Below are positions 23,443 to 31,011 of a stretch of 64,000 nt of DNA, in pieces. Below the pieces are notes generated by a model. That model had not been told where the DNA came from. It worked only from the letters and a program-made list of their open reading frames with translations, and did no database searches. Every line of letters begins with the position of its first letter. The stretch's first letter is position 1. Source of the DNA: Lysobacter_L cavernae (GTDB lineage Bacteria; Pseudomonadota; Gammaproteobacteria; Xanthomonadales; Xanthomonadaceae); assembly GCF_042648505.1 (NCBI RefSeq), contig NZ_JBHRXK010000006.1, positions 62,001-126,000 of the forward strand, written 5' to 3'. A program made the position numbers and the translations under genes.

Positions 23443-24069
23443 TCAGGCGCGCAGCAGGGTCGCCGCGCGGGCCAGGGCTTCGATCGCGCCCCATTCCTCG
23501 GCCGCGAGCAGGCGTGACGGCGTGATCCAGGAGCCGCCGACGCAGGCCACGTTGGGCGTGGCCAGGTAGTCGCGGGCGTTGTGCGCGCCGATGCCGCCGG
23601 TGGCGCAGAAACGGATCTCCGGCAGCGGGCCGTGCAGCGAGCGCAGCGCGGCAGCGCCGCCGGCGGCTTCGGCCGGGAAGAATTTCTGGAAGATGAAACC
23701 GTGCTCGGACAGCGTCATCGCCTCGCTGGCGGTGGCGGCGCCCGGCAGCCACGGCAGCGCCGAATCCTTGGCCGCGGCGATCAGCGCCGGCGTCGAGCCG
23801 GGCGATACGGCGAAACGCGCGCCGGCTGCTTCCGCGTCCTTCAGGTCCTGCGGCTTGCGCACGGTGCCGACGCCGACGATGGCGCCTTCGACCTGATCGG
23901 CAATCGCACGCACCGCATCGAGCGCGGCGCGCGTGCGGAGGGTGATTTCGATCGCCGGAATGCCTCCGGCGACCAGCGCGCGCGCCAGCGACACGGCGTG
24001 TTTGGCGTCTTCGATCACCACCACCGGCATCACCGGGGCGACGTGCAGTACGGATTCGAGCAGGCTCAT
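23443..24069 (-). CDS. eda: KDPG aldolase (2-keto-3-deoxy-6-phosphogluconate aldolase)
   Basis: A 208-residue class I aldolase that splits KDPG into pyruvate and glyceraldehyde-3-phosphate, the last step of the Entner-Doudoroff pathway. The Schiff-base lysine is Lys129 in G-F-I-F-Q-K-F-F-P-A, and the catalytic Glu is Glu41 in P-A-I-E-I-T-L-R-T. G-V-G-T-V and the phosphate-binding C-A-T-G-G-I-G are in place, and the length is standard. ATG 24069 follows GTTGGAGAATTGA. It is the last gene of zwf-pgl-edd-eda; an 88-nt gap to edd holds a REP-like hairpin. Confidence 0.95.
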   Translation of the reverse strand: MSLLESVLHVAPVMPVVVIEDAKHAVSLARALVAGGIPAIEITLRTRAALDAVRAIADQVEGAIVGVGTVRKPQDLKDAEAAGARFAVSPGSTPALIAAAKDSALPWLPGAATASEAMTLSEHGFIFQKFFPAEAAGGAAALRSLHGPLPEIRFCATGGIGAHNARDYLATPNVACVGGSWITPSRLLAAEEWGAIEALARAATLLRA

Positions 24070-24093
24070 TCAATTCTCCAACTGTTGTTTGCT

Positions 24094-24130
24094 GTCACCC
24101 CCGCGAAGGCATGTCCTGCGCGGGGGTGAC
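24094..24130. repeat. REP-like hairpin in the edd-eda gap
   Basis: GTCACCCCCGCG (24094-24105) pairs with CGCGGGGGTGAC (24119-24130). It is a single-hairpin relative of the CGTCATTCCCGCG family, with C/G substitutions. In an operon gap such a hairpin can protect upstream mRNA ends; here edd is upstream. Confidence 0.8.
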
Positions 24131-24157
24131 GGAATGGATTTGCTGTGGCGTGGCGTG

Positions 24158-25984
24158 TCACGGCACAAGGCCGAAGATGCCGCCACCGGCATCGGCGGCG
24201 GCGGCAGCGTTACGGAATACCGTGAACAGTTCACGGCCCATGCCGAACTGGTTGGTCGACAGGTCGGCGCTGGCGGCCTCGCGCGCGTTCCAATCGGCGA
24301 CGTCGACCTGCACCTCAAGCGTGCCGGCGTGCGCGTCCAGCCGCAGCACGTCGCCGTCGCGCAACCGGGCGATGGCGCCACCGCAGGCCGCTTCCGGACT
24401 GACGTGGATGGCGGCGGGCACCTGGCCGGACGCGCCGGACATGCGCCCATCGGTGACCAGGGCGACGCGGTGGCCGCGCTTCTGCAGCACCGACAGCGTC
24501 GGCGTGAGCTGGTGCAGCTCGGGCATGCCATTGGCGCGCGGGCCCTGGAAACGCACGACCACAATCACGTCGCGGTCGAGCTCGCCGCGTTCGAAGGCCT
24601 GCTTGACCTCGTGCTGCTCGGCAAACACCCGGCACGGCGCTTCAATCACGAAGCGGTCTTCCGGCACCGCCGAAACCTTGATCGCGGCGCTGCCGAGCGG
24701 GCCGCGCAGCATGCGCAGGCCGCCGTCGGCACGGAACGGCTCGGCGACCGGGCGCAGGACCGTGGGATCGCCGCTGCGCCCGGTCGCCGGCACGTAATCG
24801 AGCTGGCGTTGCGCATCCAGTCGCGCCTCGACGCGGTAGCGCGCCAGGCCCGGGCCGGCGATGGTTTCGACATCACCGTGGACCAGGCCGGCGTCGAGCA
24901 GCTCGCCGATCAGGTAGGCCAGACCGCCGGCGGCGTGGAAGTGGTTCACGTCGGCACTGCCGTTGGGGTACACGCGCGCCAGCAACGGCACCGCATGCGA
25001 CAGCGCCTCGAAATCCTCCAGGCGCAGGTCGATGCCGGCCGCCGCGGCGATCGCGATCAGGTGCAGCAGGTGGTTGGTCGAGCCACCCGTCGCGTGCAGG
25101 CCGACCACGCCGTTGACGATGGCGCGCTCGTCGATGATCCGCCCGACCGGACGGTAGTCGTCACCGAGCGCGGTGATCGCGGCGGCGCGGCGCGCGGCCT
25201 GTGCGGTCAGAGCATCGCGCAGCGGGTCGTCGGGGTTGATGAAGCTGGCGCCAGGCAGGTGCAGGCCCATCAGCTCCATCAGCATCTGGTTGGAATTGGC
25301 GGTGCCGTAGAACGTGCAGGTGCCGGGGCCGTGGTAGCTCGCCGCCTCGGCTTCGAGCAGTTCCTCGCGCGTGGCCTTGCCCTCCGCGTAGCGCTGGCGC
25401 ACGCGCGACTTCTCGTCGTTGGGCAGGCCCGAGCTCATCGGCCCGGCCGGCACGAAGATCGCCGGCAGGTGGCCGAAGCTGAGCGCGCCGATCAGCAGGC
25501 CCGGCACGATCTTGTCGCACACGCCCAGGTACAGCGCGGCGTCGAACATGTCGTGCGACAGCGCCACCGCCGTCGACAGCGCGATCACCTCGCGCGAGAA
25601 CAGCGACAGCTCCATGCCGGTGCGGCCCTGGGTCACGCCGTCGCACATCGCCGGCACGCCGCCGGCGACCTGCGCGGTCGCGCCGACGCTGCGCGCGGCC
25701 TGCTTGAGCAGGAACGGGAAGCGCTCCAGCGGCTGGTGCGCGGAGAGCATGTCGTTGTAGGCGGTGACGATGCCGAGGTTGGGCGCATGGCCGCCGCGCA
25801 GCGCGGCCTTGTCGCCGGCGCCGCAGGCGGCAAAGCCGTGGGCGAGGTTGCCGCACGACAGCGTGGCGCGATGCGGGCCGTGGCCGGCGGCGGCGTCGAT
25901 GCGGGCGAGGTAGGCGGCGCGGTGCGTGCGGCTGCGCTCGCGGATGCGGTCGGTGACTTCGGCGATGGTGGGGTGCAGGGTCAT
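24158..25984 (-). CDS. edd: Phosphogluconate dehydratase
   Basis: A 608-residue Fe-S dehydratase of the IlvD/Edd family that converts 6-phosphogluconate to KDPG. ATG 25984 (MTLHPTIAEVTDRIRERSRT) is chosen because the family start aligns there; the 24 extra upstream codons are low complexity. Typical blocks are G-I-V-T-A-Y-N-D-M-L-S-A-H-Q-P near residue 75, M-C-D-G-V-T-Q-G (with the cluster Cys), S-H-D-M-F-D-A and G-V-C-D-K-I-V-P-G-L-L (second Cys), and H-A-T-G-G-S-T-N-H. The C-terminal half carries VTDGRMSGASG. It is co-oriented with eda, pgl and zwf; a 393-nt gap holding a composite repeat separates it from pgl, so it may be transcribed in part from its own promoter. Confidence 0.95.
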   Translation of the reverse strand: MTLHPTIAEVTDRIRERSRTHRAAYLARIDAAAGHGPHRATLSCGNLAHGFAACGAGDKAALRGGHAPNLGIVTAYNDMLSAHQPLERFPFLLKQAARSVGATAQVAGGVPAMCDGVTQGRTGMELSLFSREVIALSTAVALSHDMFDAALYLGVCDKIVPGLLIGALSFGHLPAIFVPAGPMSSGLPNDEKSRVRQRYAEGKATREELLEAEAASYHGPGTCTFYGTANSNQMLMELMGLHLPGASFINPDDPLRDALTAQAARRAAAITALGDDYRPVGRIIDERAIVNGVVGLHATGGSTNHLLHLIAIAAAAGIDLRLEDFEALSHAVPLLARVYPNGSADVNHFHAAGGLAYLIGELLDAGLVHGDVETIAGPGLARYRVEARLDAQRQLDYVPATGRSGDPTVLRPVAEPFRADGGLRMLRGPLGSAAIKVSAVPEDRFVIEAPCRVFAEQHEVKQAFERGELDRDVIVVVRFQGPRANGMPELHQLTPTLSVLQKRGHRVALVTDGRMSGASGQVPAAIHVSPEAACGGAIARLRDGDVLRLDAHAGTLEVQVDVADWNAREAASADLSTNQFGMGRELFTVFRNAAAAADAGGGIFGLVP

Positions 25985-26057
25985 TGCGGGTCGCTCGATT
26001 GCGGGACGCTTGGTGGTACTTGTGACTTGCTTGCGGCGTTTCGGCCGGCCCTTCACC

Positions 26058-26346
26058 CGTCATTCCCGCGAAGGCGGGAATCCAGGGACGTTGCTTCTGC
26101 TTTTGAGTCAGCGCTGGTAGCCCGGGTAAGCGCAGCGCACCCGGGGACGAGCAAAAGCCAAAGCTTCCGTCCGCTATCGCGGCCGGGTCACTTTCTTTTG
26201 CTGGCCCAAAAGAAAGTGACCAAAGAAAACGGCCTTCCTCGACTCGGCAAACCTAAGGTTTCGTTGTTATGGGGATTTTCCGACTCGCCTTCCTGGCTCG
26301 GTCGGAAAACGACGTGCATCCATGCACGTCACCCTTCGGGTCTGGA
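26058..26346. repeat. Composite intergenic repeat, forward copy
   Basis: This fills most of the 393-nt edd-pgl gap. In order it holds a REP-like arm (26058-26092), a GCCCGGGTAAGCGCAGCGCA-type palindrome (about 26119-26146), a block with TCACTTTCTTTTGC and its complement AAGAAAGTGA, a GGGGATTTTCCGACTCGCC block, and a GTGCATCCATGCAC hairpin ending in CCCTTCGGGTCTGGA. The same order occurs in reverse complement at 29567-29825, except for the 26119-26146 palindrome, which I do not find there. No coding content. Confidence 0.85.
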
Positions 26347-26377
26347 GACTCCTCGGGCATTCGCAGATCAATCAACA

Positions 26378-27148
26378 TCACGGACTCCAAAACAACTGCG
26401 GCACCACCGGCGCACCGGCCAGCACCGAACGAATCGGCAGCGTCGAGCGCGGATCGCGTGCGGCGGTGTCGAGCACCTCGCGTTTCTTCGCGCCCTCGAT
26501 GTGCAGGTACAGCGCCGGCGCGGTGAAAATCGCGCTCAGCGTCAGCGTCATGCGCGGTTCCGGCGCGGCGGCACTGCGGATCGCCAACACCGGCGCACGG
26601 CCGCTGGGTTGCAGGCCGATGTCGCGGTGGCCCTTGCAGTGCGCGCCCAGGTCCGGGAACAACGACGCGATGTGGCCGTCCTCGCCCATGCCCAGCACCA
26701 CCGCATCCAGCGGCAACGCCTCGTTGGTGACCCGGGTCAGCACCGGCAGCAGCGCCGACTCCGGGGTCGGCGTCGGCCGCCGCAGCGGCAACAGCTGTGC
26801 CTGCGCGGCCGCGCCCTGCAGCAAGGTCTCGCGCAGCAGGCGCTCGTTCGAACGCGGGTGATCCGGCTCGACCCAGCGGTCGTCGACCGGCACTACCAGC
26901 ACGTGCGCCCAATCCAGGGTCTGCTTCGACAACTCGGTGAGGAACGCGCGCGGCGTGCTGCCGCCGGACACGGCTAGACGCGCGCGGCCGCGCCGCGCGA
27001 TCGCGCCGCGCAGGTCGGCGGCGACGGCTTTGGCCAGGGCCGAAGCCAGCGTCGCACTGTCGTCGAAAACGTGCTCGCGCAGCGGCAGCGGGTCGGGGGT
27101 GAGCACGGTCAGTCGCTCTGCATGCAGTCGTTCAGCCCGCATCTTCAT
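26378..27148 (-). CDS. pgl: 6-phosphogluconolactonase
   Basis: A 256-residue lactonase of the DevB/Pgl type, hydrolysing 6-phosphogluconolactone to 6-phosphogluconate. The sugar-phosphate loop SGGSTPRAFL is at about 60-69 and the second signature GMGEDGHIASLFP at about 152-164; D-D-R-W-V is between them. It starts at tandem Met codons 27148/27142, with GGAAGGACCTGGC in front. The start overlaps the zwf 3' end by 17 nt, so the two are translationally linked. Confidence 0.93.
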   Translation of the reverse strand: MKMRAERLHAERLTVLTPDPLPLREHVFDDSATLASALAKAVAADLRGAIARRGRARLAVSGGSTPRAFLTELSKQTLDWAHVLVVPVDDRWVEPDHPRSNERLLRETLLQGAAAQAQLLPLRRPTPTPESALLPVLTRVTNEALPLDAVVLGMGEDGHIASLFPDLGAHCKGHRDIGLQPSGRAPVLAIRSAAAPEPRMTLTLSAIFTAPALYLHIEGAKKREVLDTAARDPRSTLPIRSVLAGAPVVPQLFWSP

Positions 27149-28622
27149 GCCAGGTCCTTCCGTCGCGTTCGATCAGGGCCACGGCGGCGCTGGGGCCCCA
27201 ACTGCCGGCGGTGTAGGGTTTGGGCGCATCGCTGCTGGCCTGCCAGGCGTTGCGGATCGGATCGATCCAGTCCCACGCCGCCTCGACCTCGTCGCGGCGC
27301 ATGAACAGCATCGCGTTGCCACGCACCACGTCCATCAGCAGGCGCTCGTAGGCCTCGGGCTGGCGGCCGCCGAAAGTCTCGGCGAAGCTCAGATCCATCG
27401 GCACGCGACGCAGGCGCAGGCCGCCGGGGCCGGGCACCTTGTTCATCAGCCACAGCTTCACGCCCTCGTCGGGCTGCAGGCGGATGACCAGCTGGTTCGG
27501 CGCGATCGGCTCGGCCAGTTCGCCGAAGATCGAATGCGGCACCTGGCGGAACGTCACCACGATCTCGGACATGCGCTCGGCCAGGCGCTTGCCGGTGCGC
27601 AGGTAGAACGGCACGCCGGCCCAGCGCCAGTTGCGCACCTCGGCCTTGAGCGCGACGAAGGTTTCGGTGCGCGAGTCGTCGCGGCCGAGTTCGTCCAGGT
27701 AGCCCGGCACCGGCCGGCCCTCGACCGCGCCGGCGCGGTACTGGCCGCGCACGGTCAGCTGCGAGGTCGCGCCGTTCTCGATCGGGCGCAGCGCGCGCAG
27801 CACCTTCAACTTCTCGTCGCGGATCGCGTCGGCGGCCAGCGATGACGGCGGCTCCATCGCCACCAGGCACAGCAGCTGCAGCAGGTGGTTCTGCACCATG
27901 TCGCGCAGCGCGCCGGACTTGTCGTAGTAGCTGGCGCGGCGCTCCAGACCGACGGTCTCGGCCACGGTGATCTGCACGTGATCGATGTGCTCGGCCTTCC
28001 ACAGCGGCTCGAACAGCGCGTTGCCGAAGCGCAGCGCGGTCAGGTTCTGCACCGTCTCCTTACCCAGGTAATGGTCGATGCGGTAGATCTGCGACTCGGC
28101 GAAGACATGGCCGAGAGCGTCGTTGATCGCGGCGGCGCTGGCGCCGTCGTGGCCGATCGGTTTTTCCACGACCACGCGCGTGGTCTCGCCGGTCAGGCCG
28201 TGCGCCTGCAGGCGCGCACCGACGCTGCCGAACAGGTCCGGGCCAACGGCGAGGTAGAACACGCGCACGCGTTCGCTGTCGACGCGCTGCGGATCGGTGA
28301 GTTCGGTGGCCAGCTCCGCCCAGCCGGCGTCGGCGTTGAGGTCGATGCGGCGGTAGTGCAGCAAGTCGAGGAACGGCTCGAGCGCGGTGGGCGCGCGCGG
28401 GTCGTCGGCCAGCGACTTCTGCAGCGCCTCGCGGACGCGGGCCCGATAGGCGCCGTCGTCCTGGCTGTCGCGGGCCAGGCCGTAGAGCCGGGTGCCGGCG
28501 ACGATCTGGCCGTCGACGTAACGGTGGAACAGGGCCGGCAGCAACTTGCGCAGGGCGAGGTCGCCCGTGCCACCGAAGATGATCAGATCGAAAGGCGCCA
28601 TCGGCGCGGCAGCGGGGGTCAC
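27132..28622 (-). CDS. zwf: Glucose-6-phosphate 1-dehydrogenase
   Basis: A 496-residue NAD(P)-dependent dehydrogenase that opens both the Entner-Doudoroff and the pentose phosphate routes. The dinucleotide motif F-G-G-T-G-D-L-A is at 16-23, EKPIG at 153-157, and the active-site signature RIDHYLGKE at 181-189 (catalytic His and Lys included). GTG 28622 is chosen because GTGGAGAGTGCC provides a ribosome site; the longer frame to 28694 runs into the operator repeats. Three ATACCA boxes at 28653-28681 lie 31-59 nt upstream, so expression is probably repressed by the divergent GntR protein. It is the first gene of zwf-pgl-edd-eda. Confidence 0.95.
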   Translation of the reverse strand: MTPAAAPMAPFDLIIFGGTGDLALRKLLPALFHRYVDGQIVAGTRLYGLARDSQDDGAYRARVREALQKSLADDPRAPTALEPFLDLLHYRRIDLNADAGWAELATELTDPQRVDSERVRVFYLAVGPDLFGSVGARLQAHGLTGETTRVVVEKPIGHDGASAAAINDALGHVFAESQIYRIDHYLGKETVQNLTALRFGNALFEPLWKAEHIDHVQITVAETVGLERRASYYDKSGALRDMVQNHLLQLLCLVAMEPPSSLAADAIRDEKLKVLRALRPIENGATSQLTVRGQYRAGAVEGRPVPGYLDELGRDDSRTETFVALKAEVRNWRWAGVPFYLRTGKRLAERMSEIVVTFRQVPHSIFGELAEPIAPNQLVIRLQPDEGVKLWLMNKVPGPGGLRLRRVPMDLSFAETFGGRQPEAYERLLMDVVRGNAMLFMRRDEVEAAWDWIDPIRNAWQASSDAPKPYTAGSWGPSAAVALIERDGRTWHEDAG

Positions 28623-28652
28623 GGCACTCTCCACGAAAGCAAGACCAGAACC

Positions 28653-28681
28653 ATACCAGTGACGATACCAGTCAAATACCA
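28653..28681. promoter_or_regulatory. Three ATACCA boxes upstream of zwf
   Basis: ATACCA occurs at 28653-28658, 28665-28670 and 28676-28681, i.e. TGGTAT direct repeats on the minus strand spaced 11 and 12 nt, one helical turn apart. They match the TGGTAT pair in front of the divergent GntR gene and so look like its operators. Confidence 0.7.
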
Positions 28682-28744
28682 GCCGCGCAAACACCGTTCG
28701 CCAAAGGATTTATTGAATACGTACTGGGGGCCATGTTGCCGCAT

Positions 28745-28761
28745 TGGTATCTCACTGGTAT
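28745..28761. promoter_or_regulatory. TGGTAT tandem box upstream of the GntR gene
   Basis: TGGTAT at 28745-28750 and 28756-28761, starts 11 nt apart, only 9 nt before the GntR-family ATG. The position suits autorepression. The motif resembles the boxes reported for NagQ in Xanthomonas. Confidence 0.7.
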
Positions 28762-28770
28762 TGTTACGCC

Positions 28771-29514
28771 ATGGAGACCTATCTGGTCAACGAGTTCCGC
28801 CGCCAGACCGACGCGCGCCGCGCGCCGGCCTACGAGCACCTGCGCCGCACCCTGCAGCACGCCATCGAGAACGGTGAGTTGACCGCCGGCCAGGCCCTGC
28901 CCGGCGAACGCGAACTGGGCAAGCTGCTCGACCTGTCGCGCGTCACCGTGCGCAAGGCGATCGCCGGCCTGGTCGGCGACGGCCTGCTGCTGCAGCGCCA
29001 GGGCGCCGGCACCTTCGTCGCCGAGCGCATCGTCAAATCCTTTTCCAAGCTGACCAGCTTCACCGACGACCTGCGCGCGCGCGGGCTCGACCCAAAATCG
29101 GTGTTTCTGGAGCGCGCCATCGGCGAGGTCACGCCCGACGAGGCGATGGCGCTGAACCTGTCGCCCGGCGCGCAGGTGGTGCGTTACTACCGTCTGCGCA
29201 CCGCCGGCGATCAGGCGCTGGCGCTGGAGCGCACCGTGGTGCCGCAGAGCGTGCTGGCCGACCCCGAACTGGTCGTCAACTCGCTGTACGACGCCTTCGA
29301 TCGCCTCGGCCTGCGCCCGACCCGCGCCCTGCAGCGGCTGCGCGCGATCGCCTTCGATGCCGAGCAGGCGCGCTTGATGAACCTCGCCGAGGGCAGCCCC
29401 GGACTGTTCATCGAGCGCCGCACTTTCCTCGACGACGGCCGTGTCGTCGAATACACGCGCTCGTTCTATCGCGGTGATGCGTACGATTTTGTCGCGGAGT
29501 TGCAGAGCGAATGA
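28771..29514 (+). CDS. nagQ: GntR/HutC-family regulator (NagQ-like)
   Basis: A 247-residue regulator with an N-terminal winged helix (about 20-85: P-A-Y-E-H-L-R-R-T-L, L-P-G-E-R-E-L-G-K-L-L-D-L-S-R-V-T-V-R-K-A-I, then Q-G-A-G-T-F-V) and a C-terminal UTRA effector domain (about 95-240, ending F-Y-R-G-D-A-Y-D-F-V-A). This is the NagR/DasR/YvoA branch, which senses GlcN6P or GlcNAc6P. ATG 28771 (METYLVNEF) is chosen over TTG 28744, which would lie inside the operator. It is divergent from zwf and reads toward the nagB-II and nagA genes. The symbol follows the Xanthomonas GlcNAc regulon by synteny. Confidence 0.85.
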   Translation: METYLVNEFRRQTDARRAPAYEHLRRTLQHAIENGELTAGQALPGERELGKLLDLSRVTVRKAIAGLVGDGLLLQRQGAGTFVAERIVKSFSKLTSFTDDLRARGLDPKSVFLERAIGEVTPDEAMALNLSPGAQVVRYYRLRTAGDQALALERTVVPQSVLADPELVVNSLYDAFDRLGLRPTRALQRLRAIAFDAEQARLMNLAEGSPGLFIERRTFLDDGRVVEYTRSFYRGDAYDFVAELQSE

Positions 29515-29566
29515 GTGCGGCCGCAGCCTTCGCTGGCGCTGCGGCTTTTGAACAGCCGACCAGCTT

Positions 29567-29825
29567 TCCAGACCCGAAGGGCGGCGTGCATGGATGCACG
29601 CCGTTTTCCGACCGAGCCAGGGATGGCGAGTCGGAAAATCCCCTTAACTCTTCCGATCACTTGATTGGTTTGTCGAGGGCTGCCGTTTCTTTTGGTTACT
29701 TTTCTTTGGGCAAGCAAAGAAAAGTGACCCGGCCGCGGCAGCGGGCGGAAGCGTTGGCTGTTGTTCTCAACGACACACCACGGCAAGAGCAACGTCCCTG
29801 GATCCCCGCCTGCGCGGGGATGACG
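29567..29825. repeat. Composite intergenic repeat, reverse copy
   Basis: Reverse complement of the element at 26058-26346, with matching sub-blocks in mirrored order: CCCGAAGGG and GTGCATGGATGCAC hairpin, GGCGAGTCGGAAAATCCCC, the TTTCTTTTGGTTACTTTTC / GCAAAGAAAAGTGACC block, and a REP-like arm ending GGGGATGACG. It stands between nagQ and the deaminase gene. Confidence 0.85.
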
Positions 29826-29847
29826 AACAAGAGCAGCGGCAAAAGCC

Positions 29848-29881
29848 GGCGCACATCCATGTGCGCCGCCCTTCGGGTCTA
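29848..29881. repeat. Fragment of the composite repeat
   Basis: GGCGCACAT and its complement form a hairpin (29848-29867), followed by GCCCTTCGGGTCT. It corresponds to the terminal sub-block of the composite element, in the orientation of the forward copy. Confidence 0.7.
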
Positions 29882-29968
29882 GCAATCTGCTCGGCTGCTC
29901 ACAAGAAAAAAACAACAAATGCGCCCACTTGCTCGGGCACCACACACCAACCCGGATCACCCAGAGTC

Positions 29969-31003
29969 ATGATCGCCGCCACCACGACCAAGATGTACGC
30001 CGAAGCGCAGGAGACGGCCGACGCCGTCGCCCGCCAGTTCGCCGCCAACGCCGACGTCATCGACGCACTGGTCGCGCAGCTGAAAGCCAACCCGCCGCGC
30101 TTCATCGTCACCTGCGCGCGCGGCAGCTCCGACCACGCCGCCACCTACGGCAAGTACCTGTTCGAGACCACGCTGGGCCTGATCACCGCCTCGGCCTCGC
30201 CGTCGGTGGGTTCGGTCTATGCGGTGCAGCCACACCTGGACGGCGCGCTGTTCGTCGCGATCTCGCAGTCGGGCAAGAGTCCCGACCTGGTGCGCAACGC
30301 GCAGATCGCCAAGGCCGCCGGCGCCCGGGTCGTGGCCCTGGTCAACGTCGAGGACTCACCGCTGGCGCAACTGGCCGACACCGTGATCCCGCTGCGTGCC
30401 GGCCCGGAGAACAGCGTCGCGGCGACCAAGAGCTACCTGTGCTCGCTGGCCGCGCTGTTGCAGCTGACCGCGCGCTGGAGCGGCGATGCCAAGCTGCTGG
30501 CCGCACTCGATGCCCTGCCCGACGCGCTGCGCGCGGCCTGGGCGCAGGACTGGTCGGCGCTGGTCGATGGCCTCAAGGACGCGCGCAACCTGTTCGTGGT
30601 CGGCCGTGGCCTCGGCCTCGGTGCGGCGCAGGAGGCGGCGCTGAAATTCAAGGAAACCTGCGGCCTGCACGCCGAGGCGTTCTCCTCGGCCGAGGTCAAG
30701 CACGGCCCGATGGCGATCGTCGGCCCGGGCTTCCCGGTGCTGGCCTTCGCCCAGGACGACGACACCGGCGCCAGCACGGTCGCGGTGATCGAGGAATTCC
30801 ACAAGCGCGGCGCGCCGGTGTGGCTGGCGCGTCCAGGCGCGCACCGTGACGATGCGCTGCCGATGCCGGCCTCGCCGCACCCGGCCTGTACGCCGCTGCT
30901 GGCGATACAGAGCTTCTACAGGGCGGTGAATGCACTGGCCGTGGCGCGCGGGCACAACCCCGACGTGCCGCCGCACCTCAACAAGGTCACCGAGACGGTC
31001 TGA
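29969..31003 (+). CDS. nagB-II: SIS-domain glucosamine-6-phosphate deaminase (NagB-II)
   Basis: A 344-residue protein with two SIS sugar-isomerase domains (about 30-170 and 190-335), the layout of the GlmS isomerase half without the amidotransferase. Signatures are T-C-A-R-G-S-S-D-H-A (about 48-57), I-S-Q-S-G-K-S-P-D-L and the C-terminal E-A-F-S-S-A-E-V-K-H-G-P. With nagA directly behind, it most likely converts GlcN6P to fructose-6-P and ammonia, the non-orthologous NagB-II type. ATG 29969 is chosen from the family start; the ribosome site is weak (CAGAG). It could alternatively be an AgaS-type deaminase. Confidence 0.87.
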   Translation: MIAATTTKMYAEAQETADAVARQFAANADVIDALVAQLKANPPRFIVTCARGSSDHAATYGKYLFETTLGLITASASPSVGSVYAVQPHLDGALFVAISQSGKSPDLVRNAQIAKAAGARVVALVNVEDSPLAQLADTVIPLRAGPENSVAATKSYLCSLAALLQLTARWSGDAKLLAALDALPDALRAAWAQDWSALVDGLKDARNLFVVGRGLGLGAAQEAALKFKETCGLHAEAFSSAEVKHGPMAIVGPGFPVLAFAQDDDTGASTVAVIEEFHKRGAPVWLARPGAHRDDALPMPASPHPACTPLLAIQSFYRAVNALAVARGHNPDVPPHLNKVTETV

Positions 31004-31011
31004 GGCCGATC

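Larger units (their letters stand above)
29515..29968. other. Repeat-filled gap between nagQ and the deaminase gene
   Basis: A 454-nt gap with no supported gene, made almost entirely of repeats: the reverse copy of the composite repeat (29567-29825) and a partial third copy (about 29848-29881). The A-rich stretch 29904-29922 near the end may belong to a promoter for the deaminase gene; no clear -35/-10 pair could be fixed. Confidence 0.6.

Noticed and set aside
23933..26977. 1014-codon plus-strand open frame
   Set aside because: Lies opposite edd and pgl and runs through a palindromic repeat; no recognisable domains.
26058..29825. Repeated palindromes considered as a CRISPR array
   Set aside because: Copies are few, inverted, unequal in spacing and interrupted by genes; no regular spacers and no cas genes.
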